Source: Pseudomonas sp. Seg1 (GTDB lineage: Bacteria; Pseudomonadota; Gammaproteobacteria; Pseudomonadales; Pseudomonadaceae). From it: a stretch of DNA of 64,000 bases. Below the pieces are notes generated by a model, which saw nothing but the letters and a program-made list of their open reading frames with translations, made no database searches and was not told where the DNA came from. The translations under genes and the position numbers were made by a program. Positions 1 to 11,089 of this stretch are shown in pieces. The DNA lies in contig NZ_AP021903.1 of assembly GCF_018326005.1 (NCBI RefSeq), positions 6,561,536 to 6,625,535 on the forward strand, read 5' to 3'. How positions within the stretch are numbered: position 1 is the first letter of the stretch; each line of letters starts with the position of its first letter.

Positions 1-90
1 AAACAGACTGCCCTGCACGTGATGGAACAGCACGCCCATTACCGCGACAGCGCGCAAGACTTCGATGTCCATGATGCGCTTGTCGCTCAT
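1..90 (-). CDS. Acyltransferase 3 family membrane protein, N-terminal fragment
   Basis: Only the first 30 codons lie inside the window. The reading begins at an ATG whose TGA-overlapping context (ATGA) couples it to the preceding methyltransferase stop. The peptide starts MSDKRIMDIEVLRAVAVMG and continues with VLFHHVQG. This matches the first transmembrane helix of the acyltransferase-3/OafA family, which usually has an LRA-V-V-hydrophobic-H pattern with a functional His. Such integral membrane enzymes O-acylate surface polysaccharides, which fits its place at the end of the minus-strand arm of the polysaccharide cluster. The family call rests on about 30 residues. Confidence 0.6.
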   Translation of the reverse strand, partial: MSDKRIMDIEVLRAVAVMGVLFHHVQGSLF

Positions 91-974
91 GGTGCGCCTC
101 CGCCATCCAGTGGCTTGCGCGCGATGATCACCTGACTTTTGGGCATGAACCGGTCCAGCGTCTGTTTGATCAGCAGCCCGTCAGGCTGATCGAGCAGGCT
201 CTGCCAGGCCCTGGCCCAGTGCTCCATCATCGGCGTGAACGGCTCATGGATACGGTCACGCACGGCCCCCGTGAGTTCGCGGCCGGCCGCCCGTTCGCCG
301 GCCCAGAAGAAGATCATGCCCATCACCCAGAAAAAACCGCTGGCCTGACGATGCTCGATCACCAGACCGGCGTCCTCCACCAGCGCGGCGAAACGCTCCG
401 GAGTAAAAATCTGCACATGATTGGGCGATTGGTAATAACTGGCCGGCGCGATGCCTTTTTGCAGGTGCTCACCAACCGGGGCCGGCACGCTGAGCAGATA
501 CTGCGCGCCAGGACGGCCCATGCGTACCAGTTCGGCCATGAACGCTTCAGGCTGGTCGACATGCTCGAGCACTTCCATGCACACCACTTTACTGGCGCAA
601 CCGTCGGCCAGCGGCAGCGGCAGGCTGTTACTGACCAGCCCCAGATTCAACTGGCGGCTTTGCGCGTCGACCTGCCGCGCCAGTTCGCGGACCTTGTCGT
701 GTTCACTGTCGGTGAAGATCACTGACGCGCCCTGGCGCACGGCGAACAGTGTCGCTACGCCGTCACCGCAACCGACGTCGAGCAACGTATCGTCAGCGGT
801 GATGGCAAAGCCCTTGAGCAACTCGCCGCTGTCACCGAGAAACCAGCCGTCGAGGACCGCGTCGCGCAACCCGACATACAGTGGTGACGCGGCATCGGGT
901 GCGGCAGGGGCCGGCTCCACGACGGGAACCGCTGCAGGCGCCGGACGCAATCGTGCGAGCAGGCGCCGGATCAT
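87..974 (-). CDS. Class I SAM-dependent methyltransferase of the polysaccharide cluster
   Basis: A 295-residue protein. A Pro/Ala-rich N-terminal leader of about 35 residues is followed by a Rossmann methyltransferase core. Motif I reads LLDVGCGDG near residue 65, an acidic residue ends the second strand (FTDSE), and a post-motif CMEVLEHV is typical of the Methyltransf_11 group. It would transfer a methyl group from SAM to a sugar or glycan end. Genes of this type accompany the A-band rhamnan locus in P. aeruginosa, where methylation has been proposed to modify the chain end. It overlaps the stop of the upstream glycosyltransferase and the start of the acyltransferase by 4 nt each, so the three are translationally coupled. 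The acceptor is unknown. Confidence 0.75.
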   Translation of the reverse strand: MIRRLLARLRPAPAAVPVVEPAPAAPDAASPLYVGLRDAVLDGWFLGDSGELLKGFAITADDTLLDVGCGDGVATLFAVRQGASVIFTDSEHDKVRELARQVDAQSRQLNLGLVSNSLPLPLADGCASKVVCMEVLEHVDQPEAFMAELVRMGRPGAQYLLSVPAPVGEHLQKGIAPASYYQSPNHVQIFTPERFAALVEDAGLVIEHRQASGFFWVMGMIFFWAGERAAGRELTGAVRDRIHEPFTPMMEHWARAWQSLLDQPDGLLIKQTLDRFMPKSQVIIARKPLDGGGAP

Positions 975-2275
975 GCGACGGCGACTGGCGCTGATGAAGA
1001 GCCGGCCGCTTGCAACAACGGCTCGAGGAACGCCTGTAAACGCTGCTCGGCGCTGGCCTGACTGCAGAAGCGCTCAAGGCTGCGCACCGCTTCGGCCGAC
1101 ATCGCCGCATAACGCTGTTGATCAGTCTTCGCCACGTCGTAGCTGGCCCGATAAGCCGCGCACAGCGAGTCCCAATTGGTCATGTAGCGCATCGTGCGAT
1201 AGGCCGCTCGCGGGTCGTGGGGCCAGGCCGTCAGCTCTTCGGTGAAATCGACGATAAACGCGTTGTCGGCGCTCACGTAGTCAGCCATCGCGGTGTTCAA
1301 CGGCGCAATCGCCGGTTTGCCGCAGGACATGAATTCCATCAGCGGCAGGCACTGGCCTTCACCGAAGGAACTGTTGACCACGTAGCTGGTGGCCTGCACC
1401 AGGCGTTCGTAATCGACGTCGGCCAGATAACCGTGGATCAGCACGATCCGGCATTGGTAAGACTGGTTCTTGTAGAGGTGGTGCAGCATGTCGGTCAACG
1501 CCTCGGCGATGTCGTGGTGCGTGAGTTTCAGCACCAGGGTCGCATCGGCGGTATCACGGAACGTGGTGCAAAACGCGCTGAGCATGTCCTGCCAGTTCTT
1601 GCGCCCGTCGTAGGGGTTGAACACCGAGCAATAGACCACGCCGTCAAGCTGCAGCGAGCAATCCTGCGCCGGCCCGGCGAAGGACAGCGGCGAGCCTTCG
1701 CACCGCCCGGGTGGCCCATAGGGGCGTAAATCCACCGTGCGACTGTCGATCAGCAACCCGCGCAGCGTCAGGGTGATCGGCTCGATGACAGGGCGTCGAT
1801 CCAAATGTTCACCGCGCGCGGCGAAGCGATCCCACACGGGCGCTGGGATCGCACAGATCGGGTAATCCGCGCCCATCGCATTGCGCACGGTGTCGACCGT
1901 GAAGCTCGAATGGGTGATCGCCCGGCCGCATGCCTCCAGCACCACCCGCCAATCATGGCGAGGTTCGCCCTGCCAGTTTTCGGTGGGGATGGTGCTGAAC
2001 TCCCAGGCAAACACCGGGATGGTCGGGCAGGCGTAATGAATCGGCGTGCGATGCGGCGGCGAGAAGGACAGAAAAACGCAGTCCTCGCCACGGCTCAGGC
2101 AATCGAAATACAGGCGATCAACCAGTTCGTCCGGGTTGCTGACCTCGATCACCTGACCGATTCGCTCCAGCACCGGGCGGAATTCCTTGAGGACGAAGTA
2201 GTAGCTGTACTCGGGGCGGCCGAGGTTCTGCTGGATGTTGCTCTTGTTGGTTTCCGAATGAATGATGATCAGCAT
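971..2275 (-). CDS. Glycosyltransferase, GT4-like (paralogue of its neighbour)
   Basis: A 434-residue cytoplasmic glycosyltransferase. The C-terminal GT-B donor-binding half is visible: FNPYDGRKNW (usual start of the second Rossmann lobe), HGYLADVDYERL, and then SFGEGQCLPLMEFMSCGKP, the E-x7-E-like nucleotide-sugar motif of GT4 enzymes. The N terminus (NLGRPEYSYYFVLK) is nearly identical to that of the next gene upstream, so the two are recent paralogues. It overlaps that gene by 7 nt and the methyltransferase by 4 nt, forming one transcription unit. It probably decorates or caps the D-rhamnan chain; donor and acceptor cannot be read from sequence. Confidence 0.75.
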   Translation of the reverse strand: MLIIIHSETNKSNIQQNLGRPEYSYYFVLKEFRPVLERIGQVIEVSNPDELVDRLYFDCLSRGEDCVFLSFSPPHRTPIHYACPTIPVFAWEFSTIPTENWQGEPRHDWRVVLEACGRAITHSSFTVDTVRNAMGADYPICAIPAPVWDRFAARGEHLDRRPVIEPITLTLRGLLIDSRTVDLRPYGPPGRCEGSPLSFAGPAQDCSLQLDGVVYCSVFNPYDGRKNWQDMLSAFCTTFRDTADATLVLKLTHHDIAEALTDMLHHLYKNQSYQCRIVLIHGYLADVDYERLVQATSYVVNSSFGEGQCLPLMEFMSCGKPAIAPLNTAMADYVSADNAFIVDFTEELTAWPHDPRAAYRTMRYMTNWDSLCAAYRASYDVAKTDQQRYAAMSAEAVRSLERFCSQASAEQRLQAFLEPLLQAAGSSSAPVAVA

Positions 2276-3897
2276 GCGGCAGTCCCCGCCTCGGCCATCA
2301 GCGGCGTGTTTTCGCTGTTCGCCTTCAGGTCGAAAAACGCCATCACACGCTGCTGCACCGGGGTAAACCCGCAGTAATCGCGCATGCGCTCATTGGCGGC
2401 AGCGGCCATGGCCAGATAGGCCTGCGGGTGGTTTTTGGCCATGGCATAGCTGTCCTCATAAGCGGCTCTCAATGAGCTCCAGTCCGGGCGATGGCGCACG
2501 GTGCGATAGAGGATCCGCACGTCTTCCGGCCAGATCGTCGGCTCGTGACTGGACTTGACGATGAAGCCGACCTTTTCGTCGATGTAGTCGCGCATCGCCG
2601 TGTGATTCGGGGCGATCACCGGTTTGCCGCACGACATGAACTCCATCAGCGGCAAACACAAACCTTCGCAGCGGGAGGCGTTGACGTAGAAACTCGCGGC
2701 ACCGTACAACCGGGCGAACTCCTCGTCCTGCAAATAGCCGTGCATGACCACGACCCGGCAGGCAAACGGCGAGAGTTGCGACAGCAAGGTGATCAAGTGA
2801 ACGTAGTAGCTCGCCAGGTCGTTCTGGGTGATTTTCAGCACCAGCGTGGCGTCTTCGTTATCACGCATGGCCCAGCAAAAAGCGGTGATCAGGTGATGCC
2901 AGTTTTTGCGACCGTCTTCAGGGTTGAACACGCTCACGTAGACCACGCCACTGACATCGATGGCCACCTGTTCGCTGGTGTCAGGCAATACCGCTTGCGG
3001 ATGTCCTGCGGGGTCCAGCGCTTCGCTGACCGTGGTGACCACCGGCAGTGGCTGCGGTGCTGGCGTACGCAATTTCGCCAACCGCTGACGGAGGGAGTCC
3101 GGCACCAGATCGCCAACGGCTTCGCGATACCACAACAGCAGATTGTGCTTGAGCAAGAACAGCGGCGGGTGTTCGCCAGGGCTGGTCAGCGCCCGACAGG
3201 CTTCGCGCAGGTAATGCTTGGTGATGAATGCACGCCGACGCCAGGTCAGGGGCGGTGCCGCTTCGGGCTCGGGTTCCGGCTCAGGTTCAGCCAGGCCGCG
3301 AAGTTCCAGTTCCTGCTCACTGTGTATCGGCGCGATCAAGCCATCGGCGGACAGGCCCATCGCGCGACTGTCGATGATGCAGCCCTTGATCTGCAACGTC
3401 GTACCCGGGTTTACCGGGGCTCCTGGATAGTCTTGTCGGACCTGCGCAAAGCGCTCCCACAACGGTGTGGGTAGCACGAGTACGGGGAAGTCCTCACCCA
3501 GGGTTTTACGGATCGCCTGCGCCGTGTGGGTGGACAGGGTAATTACCCGGCCATGACGCGCCAGGGTCTGGCTCCAGTCCTGGCGGGGATCGTCGTCGCA
3601 GCACTCGGACGGGATCGAGTCATATTCCCAGGCAATCACGCAGACCATCGGGCATTGCAGATCGGTCGGGGCTTTATGCGGTGGCGAAAACGAAAGGAAC
3701 AGACATTCCTCACCGGCCTGACTCAGCTGTTGATACAGCGGATCGACGTCGGCGACGGACGCCACCACATGCACGCGACCAAGGCTTTCCAGCACCGGGC
3801 GATAGGCCTTGAGCACGAAGTAGTAACTGTATTCAGGACGACCGAGACTCTGGCTGATGGAACGGTCGTTGACGTCCGAGTAAAGAATGAAATTCAT
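2269..3897 (-). CDS. Glycosyltransferase, GT4-like, with internal insertion
   Basis: A 542-residue GT-B glycosyltransferase paralogous to the following gene. I use the ATG at 3897 (MNFILYSDVNDR), aligned with the paralogue's start; an in-frame ATG at 3921 would add eight residues. The conserved C-terminal lobe has FNPEDGRKNW, HGYLQDEEFARL and SRCEGLCLPLMEFMSCGKP. Compared with the paralogue it carries an extra block of roughly 100 residues between the lobes. The block starts with an EPEPEPEPE run and continues with a basic helical stretch. This is the first gene of the minus-strand arm and diverges from rmd across a 427-bp intergenic region, so its promoter should lie there. Confidence 0.75.
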   Translation of the reverse strand: MNFILYSDVNDRSISQSLGRPEYSYYFVLKAYRPVLESLGRVHVVASVADVDPLYQQLSQAGEECLFLSFSPPHKAPTDLQCPMVCVIAWEYDSIPSECCDDDPRQDWSQTLARHGRVITLSTHTAQAIRKTLGEDFPVLVLPTPLWERFAQVRQDYPGAPVNPGTTLQIKGCIIDSRAMGLSADGLIAPIHSEQELELRGLAEPEPEPEPEAAPPLTWRRRAFITKHYLREACRALTSPGEHPPLFLLKHNLLLWYREAVGDLVPDSLRQRLAKLRTPAPQPLPVVTTVSEALDPAGHPQAVLPDTSEQVAIDVSGVVYVSVFNPEDGRKNWHHLITAFCWAMRDNEDATLVLKITQNDLASYYVHLITLLSQLSPFACRVVVMHGYLQDEEFARLYGAASFYVNASRCEGLCLPLMEFMSCGKPVIAPNHTAMRDYIDEKVGFIVKSSHEPTIWPEDVRILYRTVRHRPDWSSLRAAYEDSYAMAKNHPQAYLAMAAAANERMRDYCGFTPVQQRVMAFFDLKANSENTPLMAEAGTAAC

Positions 3898-4324
3898 GGC
3901 ATCCCACGATGAAGCAGCCATTCCGGCAACCTCATGCTATGACGGCCCAGCGTCGGATCAAGCCGGTCTCACCGGTGCTTGTCCTTACTCTTGAGGCCCG
4001 TCTTCGTTCTTGTTTTAGTGGTCGGTTTCACCCTGTTGCGCCAAGCCCACGGCGAACCCCGAGCATGGCGACGAGGGGCATTCTAAACACATCCGTCGAG
4101 CATTCGTGAACCGCACGGCGAGAAAAAACCTGACTACGCTAATGAGAACTGACCGGTCACGGTTTGGCCTGTTGAAATTGCCGAGCAATTGGCACAGATT
4201 GGTAACAAACAACTACAACATTTGACTTCGCCAGCCCCTCAGACGCTTTTTTCTTTCGATCTGACGGATATTTCCTTAAAGCCTGTGGGAAAGTGGCGCA
4301 AGTTCAAGACCAAGGGGTCGCTGT
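3898..4324. promoter_or_regulatory. Divergent intergenic region of the polysaccharide cluster
   Basis: A 427-bp non-coding stretch separates the start codons of the minus-strand glycosyltransferase and the plus-strand rmd. It becomes AT-rich toward rmd. No convincing open frame, ops/JUMPstart element or repeat is visible. Both polysaccharide transcription units must be started from here, but I cannot assign specific -35/-10 hexamers with confidence. Confidence 0.4.
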
Positions 4325-6207
<1,883 letters not shown>

Positions 6208-6210
6208 GCC

Positions 6211-7653
6211 ATGCTGATCCCCGTGATTCTGTCCGGCGGTGCCGGCACCCGTTTGTGGCCGGTGTCCCGCGAGGGCCATCCCAAGCCGTTCATGACCCTG
6301 CCCGACGGCCAGTCGCTGCTGGGCAAGACCTATCAGCGTGCCGCCGCATTGCTGGACGGCTGGGGCGACATCGTCACGGTGACCAACCGCGAGTACTACT
6401 TCCAGAGCAAGGATCACTATTGCGCTGCCCACGTATCGCGCCATCGCGGGCACTTCCTGCTGGAGCCGAGCGGGCGCAACACCGCCCCGGCCATCGCCGC
6501 CGCCGCGCTGTCACTGCAAGCGCTGCACGGCGACGACGCGATCATGGTGGTGATGCCGGCCGACCATTTGATCGTTAATCAGAACGCACTGAAAACAGCG
6601 GTCGAGCACGCCGTCAATCTGGCGAAGGACGGTTATCTGGTGACGTTCGGCGTGCTGCCGACCGCCCCGGAAACCGGCTTCGGCTACATCGAGACCGGTG
6701 CGCCACTGGACGCCAAAGGCGCAGCGAAAGTGCAGCGCTTTGTGGAAAAACCCGACCTGGACACCGCCACACACTACCTGGAGAGCGGTAACTTCCTGTG
6801 GAACTCGGGGATGTTCTGCTTCGCCACCGCCACCGTGATCGCCGAACTGCAATTGCATGCACCTGAGTTGCTGGAACAGACCCGCGCGTGCATGGCCGCC
6901 AGCGCTCCGGTGGAAACCGTCGGCTGCCTGCAACAGGAACTGTCGCCGGCGCTGTTCGCCGAGATCACTGACATCTCCATCGACTACGCGCTGATGGAGC
7001 GTTCGGAAAAAGTCGTGGTAGTGCCCGCCGGTTTCGACTGGAGCGATATCGGCTCATGGGGCGCGGTGGCCGCGTTGGTGCCGGCGGATGCCGACAACAA
7101 CCGCGCCAGCGGTGAAGCGATTTTCATCGACAGCCACAACAATTTCGTCCAGAGCGAAGGCCGCCTGGTCGCCGCTGTCGGTGTCGATAACCTGATCATC
7201 GTCGACACCGCCGACGCCGTGCTGGTGGCCCACGCCGACCGCGCACAGGATGTGCGGCGGGTGGCCAAACAGCTCAAGGACAAATCCCACGAAGCCTATC
7301 GCCTGCATCGTACGGTCAGCCGTCCGTGGGGCACCTACACCGTGCTGGAGGAAGGTCCGCGCTTCAAGATCAAGCGCATCGTGGTCAAGCCCGGCGGCAA
7401 GTTGTCCCTGCAGATGCACCATCACCGCAACGAACACTGGGTGGTGGTCGAAGGCATGGCCAAGGTCACCAACAACGGCGCCGGCACGCATCTGGTGGCC
7501 AAGAACGAATCGACGTTCATTGCCGCCGGACACCGGCATCGCCTGGAAAACCCCGGCGTCATCGATCTGGTGATCATCGAAGTGCAGAGCGGCGAATACC
7601 TGGGTGAAGACGACATCGTGCGCTTCGAAGACGATTACGGCAGGACGGCCTGA
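6211..7653 (+). CDS. wbpW: Bifunctional mannose-1-phosphate guanylyltransferase / mannose-6-phosphate isomerase
   Basis: A 480-residue type II PMI/GMP enzyme. The N-terminal nucleotidyltransferase half opens with ILSGGAGTRLWPVSRE (pyrophosphorylase signature) and has FVEKPD. The C-terminal half is a cupin with RPWGTY and the metal-binding QMHHHRNEHW motif of phosphomannose isomerases. It makes GDP-mannose for Gmd from mannose-6-phosphate via mannose-1-phosphate (with a phosphomannomutase encoded elsewhere). Paralogues AlgA and PslB exist in pseudomonads; position between gmd and wzm argues for WbpW. It starts 3 nt after the gmd stop and abuts wzm. Confidence 0.9.
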   Translation: MLIPVILSGGAGTRLWPVSREGHPKPFMTLPDGQSLLGKTYQRAAALLDGWGDIVTVTNREYYFQSKDHYCAAHVSRHRGHFLLEPSGRNTAPAIAAAALSLQALHGDDAIMVVMPADHLIVNQNALKTAVEHAVNLAKDGYLVTFGVLPTAPETGFGYIETGAPLDAKGAAKVQRFVEKPDLDTATHYLESGNFLWNSGMFCFATATVIAELQLHAPELLEQTRACMAASAPVETVGCLQQELSPALFAEITDISIDYALMERSEKVVVVPAGFDWSDIGSWGAVAALVPADADNNRASGEAIFIDSHNNFVQSEGRLVAAVGVDNLIIVDTADAVLVAHADRAQDVRRVAKQLKDKSHEAYRLHRTVSRPWGTYTVLEEGPRFKIKRIVVKPGGKLSLQMHHHRNEHWVVVEGMAKVTNNGAGTHLVAKNESTFIAAGHRHRLENPGVIDLVIIEVQSGEYLGEDDIVRFEDDYGRTA

Positions 7654-8451
7654 ATGCTGCTTTCCTTGTACCGCTCGCTGCGCAGCTACCGTGGATTCAT
7701 CCTCGGTAGCGTCAAGCGGGAGTTTCAGGCGCGTTATCGCAATTCGTTGTTCGGTGCGCTGTGGACCGTGCTCAATCCGTTGTCGATGATCGTCGTGTAC
7801 ACGGTGATCTTTTCCCAGATCATGCGCGCACGCCTGCCAGGTGTGGATGACGGTCTGGCCTACAGCGTGTACCTGTGTGCGGGCCTGCTGACCTGGGGGC
7901 TGTTTGCGGAAATCACCTCGCGCAGCCAGAGCATGTTTCTGGAAAACGCCAACCTGCTGAAGAAAATCAGCTTCCCGCGTATCTGCCTGCCGGTGATTGC
8001 GTTGTTCAATGCCGGGATCAACTTCGCGATCATCCTCGCGCTGTTTTTCGGTTTTCTGCTGATCAGCGGGCGTATGCCCGGCATGGCGTTGCTGGCGCTG
8101 ATACCACTGCTGATCGTGCAAGTGATCTTTGCCGCCGGACTGGGGATGATCCTCGGCATCCTCAACGTGTTCTTCCGCGATGTCGGGCAGATGTTCGGTA
8201 TCTGCCTGCAATTCTGGTTCTGGCTGACACCGATCGTGTACCCGCTGTCGATTCTGCCGCCAGGCATCCAGCACCTGATCAGCCTCAACCCGATGACGGC
8301 GCTGATGACCAGTTACCAGAACGTGTTCCTCTATAACCAGTGGCCGAACTGGCCGTCGCTGGTGCCGCTACTGATCATCGGCCTGCTGTTCTGCGCCATG
8401 GCGCTGCGCCTGTTCCGCCAACGTATTGGTGAAATGGTGGACGAACTCTGA
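7654..8451 (+). CDS. wzm: O-antigen/polysaccharide ABC exporter, permease subunit
   Basis: A 265-residue ABC-2 type integral membrane protein with about six hydrophobic segments. It has the family's start FQARYRNSLFGALWTVLNP, where an amphipathic N-terminal gate helix precedes the first membrane span. Wzm pairs with Wzt to export a lipid-linked polysaccharide across the inner membrane. Its ATG directly follows the wbpW stop, and its stop shares one base with the wzt start, so it is tightly coupled. An ABC exporter implies synthesis of the whole rhamnan chain in the cytoplasm, consistent with three downstream rhamnosyltransferases. Confidence 0.9.
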   Translation: MLLSLYRSLRSYRGFILGSVKREFQARYRNSLFGALWTVLNPLSMIVVYTVIFSQIMRARLPGVDDGLAYSVYLCAGLLTWGLFAEITSRSQSMFLENANLLKKISFPRICLPVIALFNAGINFAIILALFFGFLLISGRMPGMALLALIPLLIVQVIFAAGLGMILGILNVFFRDVGQMFGICLQFWFWLTPIVYPLSILPPGIQHLISLNPMTALMTSYQNVFLYNQWPNWPSLVPLLIIGLLFCAMALRLFRQRIGEMVDEL

Positions 8452-9716
8452 TGGGGAACATACGTGTCAGTGGCCTGGCCAAGGCCTACAAGCAGTACCC
8501 CAATCGCTGGAGCCGCCTGCTCGAATGGATGGTGCCGTTTTCCCGGCCCAGGCATCACTTGCACTGGGTCTTGCAGGACATCGATTTCGAGATTCAAGCG
8601 GGCGAAGCCGTGGGCATCGTCGGCGTCAACGGCGCGGGCAAAAGCACGTTGCTGAAGATGATCACCGGCACCACCCAACCGACTCGCGGCCAGATTCAAC
8701 TGCAAGGTCGAGTCGCTGCCCTGCTGGAACTGGGCATGGGTTTTCATCCTGACTTTACCGGTCGCCAGAACGCGTTCATGGCCGGCCAGTTATTGGGCAT
8801 GCAGGTAGAAGAGATCGAGGCGCTGATGCCGCAGATCGAAAGTTTTGCCGAGATCGGCGAGGCCATCGATCAGCCGGTGCGCACCTATTCCAGTGGCATG
8901 CAGATGCGCCTGGCGTTCAGTGTCGCCACCGCGCGCCGCCCGGATATCCTGATCGTCGACGAAGCGTTGTCGGTGGGCGATGCCTATTTCCAGCACAAAA
9001 GCTTCGAACGCATCCGCAGCTTCCGCAAGGCCGGGACCACCCTGCTGATCGTCTCCCACGACCGCTCGGCCATCCAGTCGATCTGCGACACCGCGATCCT
9101 GCTGGAAAACGGGCGTCTGGCGATGCGCGGCAAACCCGAAGAGGTCATGGACTACTACAACGCCATGCTCGCCCAGCGCGAAGGCCAGATCGTGCGTCAG
9201 GAGATGCTGGCCAATGGGCAGGTACAAACCATTTCCGGCACCGGGGAAGCGGGGATCGTCAGTGTCCGCCTGCTCGATGCCCAGGGCCGCAGCCTCGAAG
9301 TCGCGGAAGTCGGCCAGCCTGTGGTGCTGGAAGTACAGACCGAAGTGCGCAAAGACATCGAACGGCTGATTCTCGGCTTCATGATCAAGGATCGTCTGGG
9401 TCAGGCGATTTACGGCATCAATACCCATCGCCTCGATAAACCGGTCATCGATCTGAGTGCCGGCGAGCGCGTGACCTTCCGCTTCGCTTTTGACATGTGC
9501 CTGGGCAAGGGCAGTTATTCGGTCGCACTGAGCCTGTCGCGTCTGGATTCGCATCTGGATCGCAACTTCGAATGGCGCGACTTCGGTTTGATCTTCCACG
9601 TCATCAACAACCGTCAGGAAGACTTTGTCGGCTGCGCCTGGCTGCAAGCGCAAACTGAAATCAGCCGTTCCGGGGAACACCTCGCGCCCCTGCCCGACAG
9701 AGAGATCTCGAAATGA
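8451..9716 (+). CDS. wzt: O-antigen/polysaccharide ABC exporter, ATPase with glycan-binding C terminus
   Basis: A 421-residue ATP-binding subunit. The ABC domain (about residues 25-240) shows Walker A GVNGAGKST, signature YSSGMQMRLAF, Walker B DILIVDEALSVGD and the switch His (LLIVSHD). The remaining 180 residues form the beta-rich Wzt C-terminal domain, which in homologues recognises the polysaccharide's non-reducing end and so sets chain length. The length with this extra domain distinguishes it from a simple TagH-type ATPase. It overlaps wzm by 1 nt and the next glycosyltransferase by 4 nt. Confidence 0.9.
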   Translation: MGNIRVSGLAKAYKQYPNRWSRLLEWMVPFSRPRHHLHWVLQDIDFEIQAGEAVGIVGVNGAGKSTLLKMITGTTQPTRGQIQLQGRVAALLELGMGFHPDFTGRQNAFMAGQLLGMQVEEIEALMPQIESFAEIGEAIDQPVRTYSSGMQMRLAFSVATARRPDILIVDEALSVGDAYFQHKSFERIRSFRKAGTTLLIVSHDRSAIQSICDTAILLENGRLAMRGKPEEVMDYYNAMLAQREGQIVRQEMLANGQVQTISGTGEAGIVSVRLLDAQGRSLEVAEVGQPVVLEVQTEVRKDIERLILGFMIKDRLGQAIYGINTHRLDKPVIDLSAGERVTFRFAFDMCLGKGSYSVALSLSRLDSHLDRNFEWRDFGLIFHVINNRQEDFVGCAWLQAQTEISRSGEHLAPLPDREISK

Positions 9717-11089
9717 CGCGACTGTTGGTGGAATGCACTTACGTCTTTGAACACCCCAGCGCCAATTCGGGTATCCAGCGTGTGGTGCGCAACGTCATCC
9801 AGCAACTGCCCGCAGCCGACGAGCACCTTGAATGCATTCCGGTGGTGATGATCGACGGTGGCCTGTATCAGGTTAAGAGTCTGGCCCCGCTGAAATCGCT
9901 GAAGCTCGATCTGATCGGTCTGCGGGTGAAACTCGAACAGTGGGCCAATGCCTTCTGGTTGCGCCACCGAGCCTTGGAGCGGCGGCGCCCGTTCACTCAG
10001 TCGCACTTCGCTCGTCGCGTGTTGTACGTCGGTTGCCGGCTCACCGCCTTCGCCTGTTTCAGCCTGCCGATGCGCTTGCTCGGGCGAGCACTCAAGGGCA
10101 AACAGATCCCCGAGCGCTGCGTGCCGTTGCAGCATCGGGCCGGTGATCAACTGGTGCTGCTCGACTCGTCCTGGCACGCCAACTTTTTCCCTTTGGCCGA
10201 GCAACTCAAGCGTGAAGGGGTCGGTATCGTTTCGGTGATCTACGACTTGATCCCGCTGACCCATCCGCAGTTCTGCGATGCCGGGCTGGTCAAGGTATTC
10301 AACGACTGGTTCGACTGGATCGCCCGCACGGCCGATGGCTACGTGGCGATCTCGACCACTATCCGCGATCAGGTGCGCGAGGAAATGCTGCGGCGCATCG
10401 GCCCGCAACAGGTCGCGCAACGCTGGTTCGATCACTTCCACCTCGGTTCAGAGCTGGATCTGAGCGACCCCGACGCCGAGGTCGATCGCGGCTTGTTACG
10501 TCTGTTCAAAACGGCGGATCCGGTATTCCTCATGGTCAGCACCATCGAGCCGCGCAAGAACCATGCTTATCTGCTGGATGCGTTTGAACGCGCCTGGGCT
10601 GCGGGGTCGAAAGCGCGGTTATGCATCGTCGGCAAGATCGGCTGGAAGTGCGAGGCGTTGATCGAGCGCATCCGCCTGCATCCCGAACTGAACCGGCGCT
10701 TGTTCATGTACAACTCGCTGTCGGACAGAAGCCTCGAACACGCCTACTCCCACGCGACGGCGCTGGTGTTCCCGTCCCACGTCGAAGGTTTCGGCCTGCC
10801 GCTGGTGGAGGCGATGCAGCGCGGCTTGCCGGCGATGGGCAGTGACATTCCGGTGTTCCGCGAAATCGGCGGCGACTACATGGCCTACTTCGATTTGGCC
10901 AACCCGCAGAGCCTGACCGATCTGGTCACCGGCATGGAACGCAGCGAGGTATTTCCTGCCCCTCTCAGCCTGGACCAATGGCGCTGGTTGAGCTGGCGCG
11001 AAGCGAGTGCGCAGCTGGTCGAGCGCATCGAGCGCAATGTGAACCCCGCAGCGGTCGGCCCGCAGAGTCAGCATGCGCATTGCTCTTAA
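9713..11089 (+). CDS. wbpX: D-rhamnosyltransferase WbpX-like (GT4)
   Basis: A 458-residue GT-B glycosyltransferase. The C-terminal lobe has VSTIEPRKNHAYLLDAF and FPSHVEGFGLPLVEAMQRGLP, the GT4 donor-binding motif. Length and place immediately after wzt match WbpX of the P. aeruginosa A-band cluster, which adds D-rhamnose to the growing homopolymer. The start overlaps wzt by 4 nt (ATGA) and its 3' end overlaps the next gene by 17 nt, so expression is coupled. The individual linkage made by each of the three downstream transferases is inferred from gene order only. Confidence 0.82.
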   Translation: MTRLLVECTYVFEHPSANSGIQRVVRNVIQQLPAADEHLECIPVVMIDGGLYQVKSLAPLKSLKLDLIGLRVKLEQWANAFWLRHRALERRRPFTQSHFARRVLYVGCRLTAFACFSLPMRLLGRALKGKQIPERCVPLQHRAGDQLVLLDSSWHANFFPLAEQLKREGVGIVSVIYDLIPLTHPQFCDAGLVKVFNDWFDWIARTADGYVAISTTIRDQVREEMLRRIGPQQVAQRWFDHFHLGSELDLSDPDAEVDRGLLRLFKTADPVFLMVSTIEPRKNHAYLLDAFERAWAAGSKARLCIVGKIGWKCEALIERIRLHPELNRRLFMYNSLSDRSLEHAYSHATALVFPSHVEGFGLPLVEAMQRGLPAMGSDIPVFREIGGDYMAYFDLANPQSLTDLVTGMERSEVFPAPLSLDQWRWLSWREASAQLVERIERNVNPAAVGPQSQHAHCS

